Notes: generated from the sequence alone by a model not told the origin. Counted from the stretch's first letter, positions 22,806 through 31,971 are shown. The stretch: 64,000 bases of DNA from Acidobacteriota bacterium (GCA_025359885.1 JANYDG010000095.1:43539-107538), one strand, 5' to 3'. Made by a program: numbers and translations.

Positions 22806-23222
22806 TTACTTGTGCTCAAAGGTCAGCGAAGCTGAATTGATGCAGTAGCGCAGCCCGGTCGGCTTGGGCCCGTCTGGGAAGACGTGTCCGAGGTGCCCCC
22901 CACAACGAGCGCAGGTCACTTCAACCCGCCTCATGCCAAAGCTCATGTCTTCATGCTCATGAATAGCCTTGGAATCTGCCGCAATGTAAAAGCTGGGCCA
23001 GCCGCAGCCGGAATCAAACTTGGCTTCGCTGCCAAACAGCATTGCCCCGCAGCCGGCACACATGTATTCGCCGCTTGCGTGATTCTGAGTAAGTGCGCCC
23101 GCCCACGGCCGCTCGGTACCTTTCTGGCGAAGAATGTGGTACTGCTCCGGCGTCAGTCGGGCCCGCCATTCGGCTTCGGTCAATTCGACTTTTTCAGGGG
23201 AAATGCTTGTTGAGTCTGCCAT
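22806..23222 (-). CDS. msrB: Peptide-methionine (R)-S-oxide reductase
   Basis: A 138-residue MsrB that repairs R-methionine sulfoxide in proteins. Zinc-binding pairs are Cys55/Cys58 (CAGC) and Cys104/Cys107 (CARC). The catalytic residue is Cys127 in [15 protein letters not shown] and GHVFPDGP are further signatures. The length is that of a complete single-domain enzyme with no signal peptide, so it is cytoplasmic. msrA is encoded separately at 37.8 kb. Confidence 0.96.
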   Translation of the reverse strand: MADSTSISPEKVELTEAEWRARLTPEQYHILRQKGTERPWAGALTQNHASGEYMCAGCGAMLFGSEAKFDSGCGWPSFYIAADSKAIHEHEDMSFGMRRVEVTCARCGGHLGHVFPDGPKPTGLRYCINSASLTFEHK

Positions 23223-23288
23223 GGTTTCAGAAAACCTCTGCCTATTGGAGCATTGGAACCGGCTTCCGGTTACAAATGAATCGCCTGC

Positions 23289-23921
23289 CTAGCCAATCGG
23301 CTGCATATCCTTTGTCTTGGAGTAGGTATAGCTGATCCGGTTGATTACGGTGATTGTTGATAAGACCGCGAGCACCCAGAGCACCGGTGCCATTACGCCC
23401 CAGTGATTGAAGAGCGCTCCCAGGATAATCAGCACAATCCGTTCTGGCCGTTCCATGAACCCTACCTTGCACGATCCGATCAGCGCCTCGGCCCGCGCCC
23501 GCGTGTAGCTCACCATCAGCGAGGTCACCATCACAAACGCCACCAGCACTACGTAGCGAAAGTGGTTAATGCGCGCGTAGTAAACGATGAGGCCAAAAAA
23601 TAGGACTACGTCTGAATAACGGTCGATCACTGAATCAAAGAACGCGCCAAAGACTGTGACCTGGTTGGTACGCCTGGCCACGCGGCCATCCACCATATCA
23701 AACAATCCAGCCCCGATGATCACCAGCCCGGCATAGAAAAACATCCGTCCTGCGTTGTCGAGATGCGCATTGCCAAACAGAAAAGCCGCGGCAACATTAA
23801 TGATCAGGCCAAAGAATGTCAGGAAGTTGGGCGAAATCCGCGTCAGCGACAACCCATGAACGATGTGGTCCAGGAGCCAGCCACAGCCGCGGCCAAATGC
23901 GCTTGTCCAGGTAGTTGCCAA
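23289..23921 (-). CDS. CDP-alcohol phosphatidyltransferase (PgsA/PIP-synthase type)
   Basis: A 210-residue membrane enzyme with about six hydrophobic segments. The catalytic motif D-x2-DG-x2-AR-x8-G-x3-D-x3-D is complete: DMVDGRVARRTN then GAFFDSVIDRYSD. It condenses a CDP-diacylglycerol with an alcohol phosphate to make a phospholipid head group. The motif context (TRISPNFLTF, FFDSVIDRYSD) is nearer to phosphatidylinositol-phosphate synthases than to E. coli PgsA, but the acceptor cannot be fixed by eye. The start is TTG, preceded by GGAG; it begins five bases after greA. Confidence 0.85.
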   Translation of the reverse strand: MATTWTSAFGRGCGWLLDHIVHGLSLTRISPNFLTFFGLIINVAAAFLFGNAHLDNAGRMFFYAGLVIIGAGLFDMVDGRVARRTNQVTVFGAFFDSVIDRYSDVVLFFGLIVYYARINHFRYVVLVAFVMVTSLMVSYTRARAEALIGSCKVGFMERPERIVLIILGALFNHWGVMAPVLWVLAVLSTITVINRISYTYSKTKDMQPIG

Positions 23922-23926
23922 GGGCG

Positions 23927-24403
23927 TCAGGCTCCGGCTGCGTCGTGGATGGTGAGGAGTTTCAGAATTTCGAGATCCCGCTTGCCGTTGGGAGTCACCA
24001 CGGTCGCCGTGTCGCCCACCTGCTTACCAATCAGCCCGCGGCCAATCGGTGAGGTCGTCGAGATCAGCCCCTTGGACACGTCTGATTCCTCGCTGGTGAC
24101 CAGCTTGTAGACGATTTCCTCTTCCTTGGTCGTGTCAAAGACGGTAATTGTCGAGCCAAAGGCAATGCGGTCGCGCGGAATGTTTGCCAGGTTCACCAGC
24201 GAAAGCTCGGCCATCCGCTTTTTTACCTGCCCCAGCCGTGCATTGACAAATACCTGGCGCTGCTTGGCCATATGGTATTCGGCGTTTTCAGACAAGTCGC
24301 CCAGCGAGGCGGCCTTCTTGATCTCGACCGGAAGTTCATGCGCCAACTCATGTTCCAGCTTGGCAATCTCTTCCAGGAGCTGCTTCTTGATATGTTCCGT
24401 CAT
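23927..24403 (-). CDS. greA: Transcription elongation factor GreA
   Basis: A 158-residue GreA, exactly the family length: an N-terminal coiled coil with the acidic tip SLGDLSENAEYHMAK and a C-terminal FKBP-like domain (ISTTSPIGRGLIGKQVGDT). It stimulates transcript cleavage by backtracked RNA polymerase. An in-frame ATG at 24493 would add 30 unlike residues and overlap ruvX; ATG 24403 is chosen on length and homology. It is followed five bases later by the phosphatidyltransferase gene. Confidence 0.95.
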   Translation of the reverse strand: MTEHIKKQLLEEIAKLEHELAHELPVEIKKAASLGDLSENAEYHMAKQRQVFVNARLGQVKKRMAELSLVNLANIPRDRIAFGSTITVFDTTKEEEIVYKLVTSEESDVSKGLISTTSPIGRGLIGKQVGDTATVVTPNGKRDLEILKLLTIHDAAGA

Positions 24404-24489
24404 TCGTTTTCCGTTGTCTCCGGAGAGAGGAAGCTTGAAGCTACGATTATACGATGAAGCCTCAAAAGCGTTCATTGCCAGCGTCCCCT

Positions 24490-24915
24490 TCACTGCACTG
24501 CATCAAGGAACGATTGCAATATCAGTACCGCTGCAACCTGGTCTACCAAAGGCTTGTGCTCCTGGCGGGGCTTACCGGCGGCGTACAGCATTTCATGGGC
24601 AGCGCGCGAGGTCAGCCGTTCATCCCACAAGTGCAGGGGCAGACTGGTCATTTCTGCCAGTGCAGAGGCAAACGCCTGAACCCTCACTCCCTGCTCGCTT
24701 GATTCTCCAGAAAGGTGCAACGGATTGCCGACCACGATTCCGACACAGTTGAATCGGCTGCACAACCGGGCCAGGGCCTTCAGGTCGTCGCGCGGATTGC
24801 GCTTCCGGGTCAGTGTCAGTACCGGCTGCGCCAACAGCCCAAGCTCATCTGAAACAGCCACGCCAATGCGTTTCGAGCCAACGTCCAGACCAAGATATCG
24901 GGGGCGAGATTCCAG
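24490..24915 (-). CDS. ruvX: RuvX/YqgF-type pre-16S rRNA nuclease, probable CTG start
   Basis: The RNase H-like YqgF motifs are all present: RYLGLDVGSKRIGVAVSDE with catalytic Asp11, VGNPLHLSG, LWDERLTSRAA and VDQVAAVLILQSFL. The family trims the 5' end of 16S rRNA. With the start at CTG 24915 the protein is 141 residues, the normal length, and AGGAG (24927-24923) lies seven bases upstream. The only in-frame ATG in reach (24984) would add 23 non-conserved residues and overlap the upstream barrel gene by 43 bases; no ATG, GTG or TTG is in frame near the ribosome-binding site. The next start would be after the active-site Asp. Confidence 0.85.
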   Translation of the reverse strand: MESRPRYLGLDVGSKRIGVAVSDELGLLAQPVLTLTRKRNPRDDLKALARLCSRFNCVGIVVGNPLHLSGESSEQGVRVQAFASALAEMTSLPLHLWDERLTSRAAHEMLYAAGKPRQEHKPLVDQVAAVLILQSFLDAVQ

Positions 24916-24941
24916 GGCACAACTCCTATCTGCGAGCGTAA

Positions 24942-25526
24942 CTAGAATCGCAGCAATGGCCCGGTCGACATCTGAAGATGCCATGCCGGAGGGTTGGGCA
25001 CGTTCTGAACCTCGGCATTGATATGGGTGATGTCGCCGTTGTAGAGATAGCCAATCTGTCCCCGCCACCAGATGTGCTGCACCAGCCGCACATCGGCTCC
25101 TCCACCAAAGGAAACCGTGCCTGAGGTCGACGATTTGAGTGCGTCAACTGATTTAGGTATGTTCACCACCGTGCCCCCTCCCATGGCCTCGGCGAATGGC
25201 CTGATTCCGGGGAACAAGGGAAGCGCAAAAAAGATGCGTGGGCCGAGCAAGACGGTGTACGTGGTGCTGCTTGCATTGGTCACCTGCCCCTTGCCTATAG
25301 CCACCTCAGCGCTTGCGGCCAGCCACTTGTATGCGTTGAACTCGACTCCCGCTTTACCGCTGTTCACCGCGCCGACCTTCAAGCCTGTAAATCCTGCATC
25401 ATTGGAAATGTAGGAATACTCGGCGTAGACGCCATGTTGAAATTGAGAGTCTTTGACCTTAACCTGCGACCAGCCAGCAACACTCATGAGAAGAAAAATT
25501 GTGAGGATAAGCGAGCGACCAGGCAT
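24942..25526 (-). CDS. Outer-membrane beta-barrel protein
   Basis: A 194-residue protein with a signal peptide (MPGRSLILTIFLLMSVAGWS). Alternating hydrophobic/polar strands follow (YAEYSYISND, VGVEFNAYKWL-type strands, GPRIFFALPLF, VSFGGGADVRLVQHIWWRGQIGYLY), ending in the C-terminal Phe typical of BamA substrates. It resembles the OmpA-like small barrels with about eight strands. No peptidoglycan-binding domain is present. It is the first gene of a run with ruvX, greA and the phosphatidyltransferase on the minus strand. Confidence 0.75.
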   Translation of the reverse strand: MPGRSLILTIFLLMSVAGWSQVKVKDSQFQHGVYAEYSYISNDAGFTGLKVGAVNSGKAGVEFNAYKWLAASAEVAIGKGQVTNASSTTYTVLLGPRIFFALPLFPGIRPFAEAMGGGTVVNIPKSVDALKSSTSGTVSFGGGADVRLVQHIWWRGQIGYLYNGDITHINAEVQNVPNPPAWHLQMSTGPLLRF

Positions 25527-25829
25527 GAAACCTCTTTTCTACAGATGTCACCACCATACACTTACACTCTGAGACGAACGCCACACCGTTAAGTGACGAC
25601 TCCTCCGCAGAAAAATAGCGAAGTTGAGGAACTCTGACCGAGGCGAACTCGTTCCCTTTACGACCGCCCTCCACGACGAGCGAGCTGCAAAGCCTACGCT
25701 GCCCCGCCCGCCGTGCAAATCCTGGAGCCCGAAAAAGAACCACCCGATACAATGAAAGGAAAGGAGTCGAAGCGCGGGGTCGGCGCGTCTTATCTCCTAC
25801 ATGGGCTTCAGGAAGGAACTTCCCCACGC
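25527..25829. other. Divergent intergenic region before mltG
   Basis: This stretch separates the minus-strand barrel gene from mltG. Reading frames run through parts of it on both strands, but none shows recognisable protein features. I see no clear hairpin or promoter; an in-frame extension of mltG back to 25713 is considered less likely than the ATG at 25830. Confidence 0.4.
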
Positions 25830-26876
25830 ATGGCGCGTCGAACACCGAATAGCCGCAAGAAGAAAGGTTTAGGTGCGGCGAGCTTTCTGGTCGGGTTCCT
25901 GATTCTTATCGCCCTTGCCGCAGTAGTGGCCTGGCAGCTATGGGTCCCTGCTGGTCAGGAGAGTGAAGTTTACGTCGAAATTTCGCCCGGCAGTTCAAGC
26001 CCGGTCATCGCAGCTCAACTCGAACACGCCGGCATCATTCGCAGCCGATACGGCTTTGACCTGGTCCGACTGTGGAAGCGGGGGCGCCTCAAGGCGGGTG
26101 AGTATCGCTTTGACCAACCCGCAACGGTTCTCGAAGTCTACGCGCGCATCGCAAGGGGCGATGTTTTTACCATTCCTGTGACCATTCCCGAAGGAGCAAC
26201 ACGCTTTGACATTGCAGACAGGATCGCGAGGGCAGGATTGACCGGCGCGAGCAAGGAAGACTTTTTGATGGCCACCGAGAAGGAGACCTCGCTGATTGCC
26301 GACCTCGACCCCAGGGCACACAGTCTGGAGGGCTACCTGTTTCCTGATACATATCGCTTTCAGCGCAAGGCAACCGCCCCGCAGATGGCAGCTGCCATGG
26401 TGCATCGCTTTCGCTCGGTCACGGCCCAGTTGGGGCTGGATCCCGGCGCAACTCATTCCGTCGTCACTCTCGCCTCGCTGATTGAACGCGAAACGTCGGT
26501 CAACTCTGAGCGATCCCTCATAGCCAGCGTCCTCACCAATCGCCTCGCGAAAAACATGCCCCTCATGACCGACTCCGCCGTCATCTATGGTCTGCAAATG
26601 CAGGGCAGGTGGCGGGGAACTATTTATGCCTCTGATCTGGCATTCGATACACCCTACAACACCTATCGCCACGCTGGCTTGCCCCCCGGCCCCGTCGCAA
26701 ATCCTGGCCTGCCGTCGCTGCGTGCAGCACTCAATCCTGCCCACACCGCCTATCTCTATTTCGTCGCGGCAGGCGCCGACCCGCACGGAAGATCCCGATT
26801 TGCCGAGACTCTCGAAGATCACAACCGCAACGTCGCCAGTTACCGCCAGGCGATCAAGCAAGCGGGTGGACGTTGA
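25830..26876 (+). CDS. mltG: Endolytic murein transglycosylase
   Basis: A 348-residue MltG (YceG). There is one N-terminal membrane helix (residues ~15-38), a LysM-like domain (VEISPGSSSPVIAAQLEHAGIIRS; IPEGATRFDIADRIARA), and the catalytic domain with Glu219 in ASLIERETS and the signature GLPPGPVANPGLPSLRAAL. It cleaves nascent glycan strands at the inner membrane and so limits their length. The start at MARRTPNSRKKK was chosen because a positively charged segment before the helix is usual. Its stop overlaps the ATG of the next gene (TGATG). Confidence 0.93.
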   Translation: MARRTPNSRKKKGLGAASFLVGFLILIALAAVVAWQLWVPAGQESEVYVEISPGSSSPVIAAQLEHAGIIRSRYGFDLVRLWKRGRLKAGEYRFDQPATVLEVYARIARGDVFTIPVTIPEGATRFDIADRIARAGLTGASKEDFLMATEKETSLIADLDPRAHSLEGYLFPDTYRFQRKATAPQMAAAMVHRFRSVTAQLGLDPGATHSVVTLASLIERETSVNSERSLIASVLTNRLAKNMPLMTDSAVIYGLQMQGRWRGTIYASDLAFDTPYNTYRHAGLPPGPVANPGLPSLRAALNPAHTAYLYFVAAGADPHGRSRFAETLEDHNRNVASYRQAIKQAGGR

Positions 26877-27793
26877 TGCCAGCCCAGCCTCAAGCCGGTT
26901 CGCTTCGCCCATGGACAGCCATTGCGCTCCTCGCAGTTGCTTTCCCTGCGCTTACCGGCTGCGCAAGCCTCATCGTTTCCAAGCGCAAGCTGCCTTTGCC
27001 CGTCGCCCCGCCTACCGTGCAGAGCGCATCGGCAGATGAATTGGTGGCCCGGCTCAATGACCAGTGGAAGAGCTTTGAGAGCCTCACCGCTACCGTTGAC
27101 ATTCAGGCCAGCAAGCTCAAATCCAAAGAGGGGATTGCCACCGATTACCCCTCGTTTCGCGGCAACCTCCTGCTGCGCAAGCCAGAAATGCTGCGAATCC
27201 TGGGCAAAATGCCTGTGGTCCAGACTGCCATGTTTGACCTGGCCAGCGATGGTACCCGCTTCACGCTGCTCGTTCCGCCCAGAAGCAAGGTCTATCAGGG
27301 CCTCAACGCAGCCAAAGGCAAGTCGCCTAATTGGTATGAAAATCTCCGTCCAGGCTTTCTCTTCAGTGCCATGGTTGTCCGCGGAGTTTCGCCAGACGAG
27401 CTTTATTCCGTCATTTCCGAATCCATAACCGAGGAAGATACCGACAAAAAGCATCTGCTCATTCGCCCTGAGTATGTCCTGAACATTGTCCGGCACAAGC
27501 CAGGTGGCCAGGAATTGGCCCCGGTGCGCGTTGTCCGTTTTCATCGCGAAGATTTGCTGCCCTACGAACAGGATCTCTACGACGAAAACGGAACTCTCGA
27601 AACCCAGGTAATCTACGGCCCGTACCAGGACTTTGGCGGGGCAAAATACCCCTCCACAATCACCCTGAGGCGCCCACAGGAGGAGTACCAGCTCCTTATG
27701 ACGATCGAGCGAGTCATGACCAACACCACTCTCTCTGACGATCAGTTTCAGGTAAAAATACCGAATGGCTCCACGATTCAGATACTGCAATAA
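26876..27793 (+). CDS. Lipoprotein with LolA/LolB-like fold
   Basis: A 305-residue protein with a lipoprotein signal ending LTGC (AIALLAVAFPALTGCAS). The mature part begins with ADELVARLNDQWKSFESLTATVDIQAS and continues with an antiparallel beta-sheet pattern (FRGNLLLRKPEMLRIL, MFDLASDGTRFTLLVPP), as in LolA/LolB and the related outer-membrane lipoprotein-sorting family. It may bind lipids or lipoproteins on their way to the outer membrane. The ATG overlaps the mltG stop codon, so it is translationally coupled to mltG. Confidence 0.75.
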   Translation: MPAQPQAGSLRPWTAIALLAVAFPALTGCASLIVSKRKLPLPVAPPTVQSASADELVARLNDQWKSFESLTATVDIQASKLKSKEGIATDYPSFRGNLLLRKPEMLRILGKMPVVQTAMFDLASDGTRFTLLVPPRSKVYQGLNAAKGKSPNWYENLRPGFLFSAMVVRGVSPDELYSVISESITEEDTDKKHLLIRPEYVLNIVRHKPGGQELAPVRVVRFHREDLLPYEQDLYDENGTLETQVIYGPYQDFGGAKYPSTITLRRPQEEYQLLMTIERVMTNTTLSDDQFQVKIPNGSTIQILQ

Positions 27794-27873
27794 TTCATCT
27801 GTTCTCTGGACTGTCCCCGGAATCCCCGACTGATCATCGATGATCGCAATACACAGGCCAAAACCGTTGGGCG

Positions 27874-27889
27874 CCCTTCAAATGAAGGG
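27874..27889. repeat. Short hairpin upstream of trpD
   Basis: CCCTTC and GAAGGG pair around AAAT in the 189-base gap between the lipoprotein gene and trpD. There is no T-run, so it is probably not a classical terminator. Confidence 0.3.
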
Positions 27890-27982
27890 GCGGGTTCAGC
27901 CACTGTGCCGTATCTGTCACAGCAGACAATCCGCAAATGGGGGGTTTGCTTAGTACGATAGAAAGGGAATGAGGAAGAGCTG

Positions 27983-29029
27983 TTGTCAATTCTGAAAGAT
28001 ATTTTGAAGCCGGTCGCGGAAGATGGTATGCCGATGACTCGCGGTGAAGCACGGGCGGTCGTGGTCGCGATCCTTGACGGGGTGGCAACGGAAATTGAGA
28101 CCGCGGCCCTGCTCACGGCTCTGGCCACACGCGGGGAACTGGCGCCAGAGCTTGCTGGATTTGTAGAAGAAATGCGCGCCCGGGCTACGCCCATTCCTTT
28201 GACGGAGGAAGAGCGTGACGAACTTGTGGATACGTGCGGGACGGGTGGGGGCGGTCCGGCTACCTTCAATATCTCAACCGGCGCGGCGCTGGTGGCGGCG
28301 GCGGCCGGGGCAAAGGTTGCCAAGCATGGCAACCGTGCGGTGACCTCGCGATGTGGGTCGGCGGATGTGCTGGAGTCGCTTGGGGTGCCGATTACGCTTG
28401 CCCCGGCTCTGGCGGCGGAATGTCTCCGGGAGACGGGATTTGTGTTTCTGTTTGCGCCCATGCTGCATCCGGCGATGAAGGCGGTCGCTCCGCTGCGTCG
28501 AGCGCTGGGTTTTCGAACGATTTTTAACCTGTGCGGCCCGCTGACCAATCCCGCAGGGGCTCGGACGCAGGTCATTGGGGTGATTGCACCGAGCCGAACG
28601 TTGCTGGTGGCGCGGACGTTGATTGAACTGAAGACGACTCGTCGGGCCTTTGTGGTGCATGGGATCGATGGCATGGACGAGCTTTCGACGACAGGGGAAT
28701 CAATCGTGGTGCGCGTGGAACCGGGCGCGGAGCCGGCGATGAAGGCGGCTCGCATAACCCCGGAGATGGCCGGAGTGGCGCGGACGACGCTCGAAGAGCT
28801 TTCGGGCGGCGATGCAAGCGAGAATGCGGCCATCTTGTATGACGTGCTGACTGGCCTGGGTGGGCCACGGCGGGAGATTGTGCTGCTCAATGCTGCGGCG
28901 GCGCTGGTGGCCTCGGGGATTGCGGAGGATCTGCGCGAGGGAGTGATACGCGGGGCTGAGGCGATTGATTCGGGTCAGGCGGCGGCAACTCTGGCACGGT
29001 TGCGGCAGTTTGCGGCGAGGTATGCCTGA
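27983..29029 (+). CDS. trpD: Anthranilate phosphoribosyltransferase
   Basis: A 348-residue TrpD that transfers phosphoribose to anthranilate in tryptophan synthesis. The PRPP-binding loop DTCGTGGGGPATFNIST, KHGNRAVTSRCGSADVLE and FNLCGPLTNPAGA are intact. The start is TTG, preceded by GAGGAAG. No other tryptophan-biosynthesis gene is in the window, but trpS follows 74 bases later on the same strand. The codon bias is more G-rich than in neighbouring genes. Confidence 0.95.
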   Translation: MSILKDILKPVAEDGMPMTRGEARAVVVAILDGVATEIETAALLTALATRGELAPELAGFVEEMRARATPIPLTEEERDELVDTCGTGGGGPATFNISTGAALVAAAAGAKVAKHGNRAVTSRCGSADVLESLGVPITLAPALAAECLRETGFVFLFAPMLHPAMKAVAPLRRALGFRTIFNLCGPLTNPAGARTQVIGVIAPSRTLLVARTLIELKTTRRAFVVHGIDGMDELSTTGESIVVRVEPGAEPAMKAARITPEMAGVARTTLEELSGGDASENAAILYDVLTGLGGPRREIVLLNAAAALVASGIAEDLREGVIRGAEAIDSGQAAATLARLRQFAARYA

Positions 29030-29103
29030 GGCGTACCCCAATAGACGCAGCCCGATACAATAGGGACGAGACAATTTCAGGTTTCCCCGAGAGCCAACAG
29101 CGA

Positions 29104-30111
29104 ATGACGAACACTTCTCGACCGCGTGTATTAAGTGGGATGCGCCCCACGGGCAAGTTGCATCTGGGCAACTATATGGGTGCGCTAGCCAACTGGGTAA
29201 AGCTCCAGGATGACTATGAGTGCTACTTCTTCATCGCCGACTGGCATGCGCTGACGACGGATTACGCGGATACCTCGCAGGTCAAAACGAATATCGAGGA
29301 GGTCGCACTGGACTGGCTCGGTGCAGGACTCGACCCAGAGAAGTGCGTACTCTTTTTGCAAAGCAAGGTTTTGGAGCACGCCAAGCTGCATCTGCTCTTC
29401 AGTATGATCACGCCAATCAGCTGGCTGGAGCGCGTGCCGACGTACAAGGAGCAGCAGGATAACCTGACGGGCAAGGACCTGACGACTTACGGTTTCCTCG
29501 GATATCCGCTGTTGCAGGCAGCGGATATTCTGCTGTACCAGCCGCAATTTGTGCCGGTGGGGCAGGACCAGGTGGTGCATGTGGAGCTGACGCGGGAGAT
29601 TGCGCGGCGGTTTAACCAGTTCTACAAGATCGGTGGCAGTGAAGTTCTGCCCGAGCCCAAGGTATTGCTGACGCCTTCGCCCAAGCTGCCGGGGACAGAT
29701 GGCCGCAAGATGTCGAAGAGTTACGGCAACACCATCATGCTGACTGACAAGGAAACAGAGGTTCGGCAGAAGCTGAAGACAATGGTGACCGACCCGGCAC
29801 GTGTGCGGCGGACAGACGCAGGTGACCCGGACAAGTGCCCGGTCGGCGACCTGCACAAGGTCTTTTCCACGCCGGAAAAGCTCGATGAGGTTTACGCGGG
29901 CTGCCGGTCAGCGGGCATTGGATGCATTCATTGCAAGGGCTGGGCGGCGGATTCGCTGGTGCAGATTCTTGGACCGATTCAGGAGCGCCGCGCGGGATAT
30001 ACAGCCAAGCTGGCGATAGAGATCATTGAGGCTGGGTCCATCCGCGCCCAGCAGCGAGCAGCGCAGACCATGCGCGAAGTAGATGCCGCCATGCAGATGC
30101 CGATTGGCTAG
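29104..30111 (+). CDS. trpS: Tryptophan--tRNA ligase
   Basis: A 335-residue class I synthetase. The HIGH-like motif is GKLHLGNYMGA near residue 19 and the KMSKS loop is GRKMSKSYGNT near residue 200. The length is that of bacterial TrpS, with no extra domain. It attaches tryptophan to tRNA-Trp in the cytoplasm. It is followed 11 bases later by scpA, so trpD-trpS-scpA are probably one transcript. Confidence 0.96.
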   Translation: MTNTSRPRVLSGMRPTGKLHLGNYMGALANWVKLQDDYECYFFIADWHALTTDYADTSQVKTNIEEVALDWLGAGLDPEKCVLFLQSKVLEHAKLHLLFSMITPISWLERVPTYKEQQDNLTGKDLTTYGFLGYPLLQAADILLYQPQFVPVGQDQVVHVELTREIARRFNQFYKIGGSEVLPEPKVLLTPSPKLPGTDGRKMSKSYGNTIMLTDKETEVRQKLKTMVTDPARVRRTDAGDPDKCPVGDLHKVFSTPEKLDEVYAGCRSAGIGCIHCKGWAADSLVQILGPIQERRAGYTAKLAIEIIEAGSIRAQQRAAQTMREVDAAMQMPIG

Positions 30112-30122
30112 GCAGAGCGCAA

Positions 30123-31100
30123 ATGGAAGATGCGAAATTGACTGAAGAATCTACCAACCCGGAAGTTCAGGCACACGAGCACGCTGCCGTGCAGGAAGCT
30201 GCGCCGGTGCTGGTGCTGACGCCGAAGCCGGTGCCACCGCCGAAGTTTGACCCGTTTCACCCGCCGCCGCCAGACAAGTCGGAGAGGGCTGCGGCAAAGA
30301 AGAATCTGCCAGAAGACCCCCAGGCCTTTCCCTTTTCCGTGATGGTGAGCCAGGTGTATGACGGGCCGATGGACCTGCTGCTCGACCTGATTCGCAAGCA
30401 GGATATTGATATTTACGACATTCCGATTGCGCGGATTACAGCACAGTTTCTAGGCTATGTAGAAAAGCTTAAGTCGACCGATGTGGATGTGGCGGGCGAG
30501 TTTATTTACATGGCCTCGCTGCTCATTCACATCAAGAGCAAGATGCTGCTGCCGCGCGCCGTCACCGGCCCCGATGACGCTGCTGTGGAGGATCCGCGCC
30601 GTGAACTGGTGGAGCGGCTGCTGGAGCATGAGCGGTTTAAGAACGCTGCGCAGATGCTGCAACAGAAACAAATGCTTGAGGCAGCGAGCTGGACCAACCC
30701 TGGGATGCGCGAGTTCAAGGATGACGCGGAATCGGACGCGGAAATTGCGGCAGATACGGGCGATCTGGCGCGGGTTTTCAGCAAGATTTTAGAGCGGCTA
30801 CGCAACCGGCCGGTGCTCAATGTCGAGGAAGATACGGTCACCGTAGGCCAGATGATTCAATACCTGGGGCGGCGGCTGACCATGGAGGACCGCCCCGTCT
30901 CTCTGCAACGGCTGCTGGGGAATACCCGTTCGCAGCGGGCGCTGGTGGCAATGTTCCTGGCGCTGCTTGAACTGGTGCGCCTGCAGGCGATTCTGCTGCA
31001 CCAGGACCGGAACTTCTCTGAAATTTTTATCAAGAAGCACTCGGAATTCGACAACGTCATCAATGAAGCGGCGAGCCGGCCGCAGGATGACTGGCGGTAA
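30123..31100 (+). CDS. scpA: Segregation and condensation protein A
   Basis: A 325-residue ScpA, the kleisin subunit that joins SMC head domains. The N-terminal kleisin motif is YDGPMDLLLDLIRKQDIDIYDIPIARIT, and the C-terminal winged helix ends with LVAMFLALLELVRLQAILLHQD and FSEIFIKK. It has an N-terminal extension of about 75 residues rich in Pro, Glu and Ala not found in shorter ScpA proteins. scpB normally follows directly, but here lies 2.9 kb downstream after an intrusion. Confidence 0.93.
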   Translation: MEDAKLTEESTNPEVQAHEHAAVQEAAPVLVLTPKPVPPPKFDPFHPPPPDKSERAAAKKNLPEDPQAFPFSVMVSQVYDGPMDLLLDLIRKQDIDIYDIPIARITAQFLGYVEKLKSTDVDVAGEFIYMASLLIHIKSKMLLPRAVTGPDDAAVEDPRRELVERLLEHERFKNAAQMLQQKQMLEAASWTNPGMREFKDDAESDAEIAADTGDLARVFSKILERLRNRPVLNVEEDTVTVGQMIQYLGRRLTMEDRPVSLQRLLGNTRSQRALVAMFLALLELVRLQAILLHQDRNFSEIFIKKHSEFDNVINEAASRPQDDWR

Positions 31101-31159
31101 GCCGAGGTTGCTTCCTTCCCGTACATACATTCGTTGTCATGAGGCCGTTAGGTGAAGTC

Positions 31160-31303
31160 ATGGCGACTAAAGTCAGAATTACTACGGTCGGGAACTCGGC
31201 AGCAATTCTGCTGCCCAGGGAAGTGCTGAACCGAATGAAGGTAGAAAAGGGAGACATGCTTACCCTGACTAAGACCCCGCAGGCCACGACCTGTGCGCGG
31301 TAG
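31160..31303 (+). pseudogene. Truncated MazE/AbrB-type antitoxin
   Basis: The 47-residue frame begins MATKVRITTVGNSAAILLPREVLNRMKVEKGDML, a clear SpoVT/AbrB swapped-hairpin domain of MazE-like antitoxins. It then ends abruptly after TLTKTP, where the toxin-binding C-terminus (about 30 more residues) should be. The sequence from about 31285 onwards belongs, on the opposite strand, to a truncated transporter gene. No toxin gene follows. It may still bind DNA but cannot neutralise a toxin in the usual way. Confidence 0.75.
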
Positions 31304-31869
31304 CCTTGCGGAACGGCGCGACGTATACCAGGCAGGTAGAGGTCGGGTTCGGCGGCCAAGTAGAAGCCCAGAAACGCCACCAGAACCAGCCCGGCGAGTA
31401 TGGTTGCCGTGCTCGAGACGAATCCGCCGATGCGGGTGAGTGCATAGCGAATGTTGTCGGCGGGCTGGGCGTAGCCGGACCACTGCGCCATCAGCCAATT
31501 GCCCCAACAGAAGTCTTTGAGGCGGGCCACGAGCTGATTGGTCGCACAGGGCAGGTCGGTCTGCAGGTCGGTAAACTGGTCAATCACCCGCGGCCCGATA
31601 ATCCAAACCGAGAGTACGGCTGCGGTGCCAGCGGCGAAAAGGATCAATGCAAAAGCAAATCCGCGTCTCAGATGGAGGTGTGACATCAGCCAATCGACAA
31701 TCGCCGTAAGAAGTACTGCCACAATCGTGGCGGCAAATAACAGCATGAAGATGACTCGGCCTAGCCAGAGCAACACCAAAAGCATTAGCAGTCCGATGGT
31801 GAGGAACACAATCGAAACGGCAGAGGCGGCTGGTGCCCGCGTCGACGAATCTGGTGCAATTCTGATCAT
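31285..31869 (-). pseudogene. Truncated AI-2E family transporter (PerM-like)
   Basis: From ATG 31869 the frame encodes a PerM-like N-terminal half: three hydrophobic helices (IVFLTIGLLMLLVLLWLGRVIFMLLFAATIVAVLL; FALILFAAGTAAVLSVWI), a soluble segment (QFTDLQTDLPCATNQLVARL), then ILAGLVLVAFLGFYLAAEPDLYLPGIRRAVPQGYRAQV. At about 31285 the homology stops. The frame would go on to 31060, but that part is the antisense of the AbrB-like fragment and the end of scpA. The missing half carries helices 4-8, so the protein is almost certainly inactive. Confidence 0.75.
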
Positions 31870-31971
31870 CCAAACCGAGTGTAGTGACCGCGATAAGCCT
31901 GTGCATGTGTCGGCAAGCACAATCAAGGCAGAAAGAACCGGGGTAGTCTGCAATGGAAGAGGTGTTTCCTG

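Noticed and set aside
31060..31284. Extension of the AI-2E transporter frame into the end of scpA
   Set aside because: The transporter homology ends near 31285; beyond that the sequence is antisense to the AbrB fragment and scpA.
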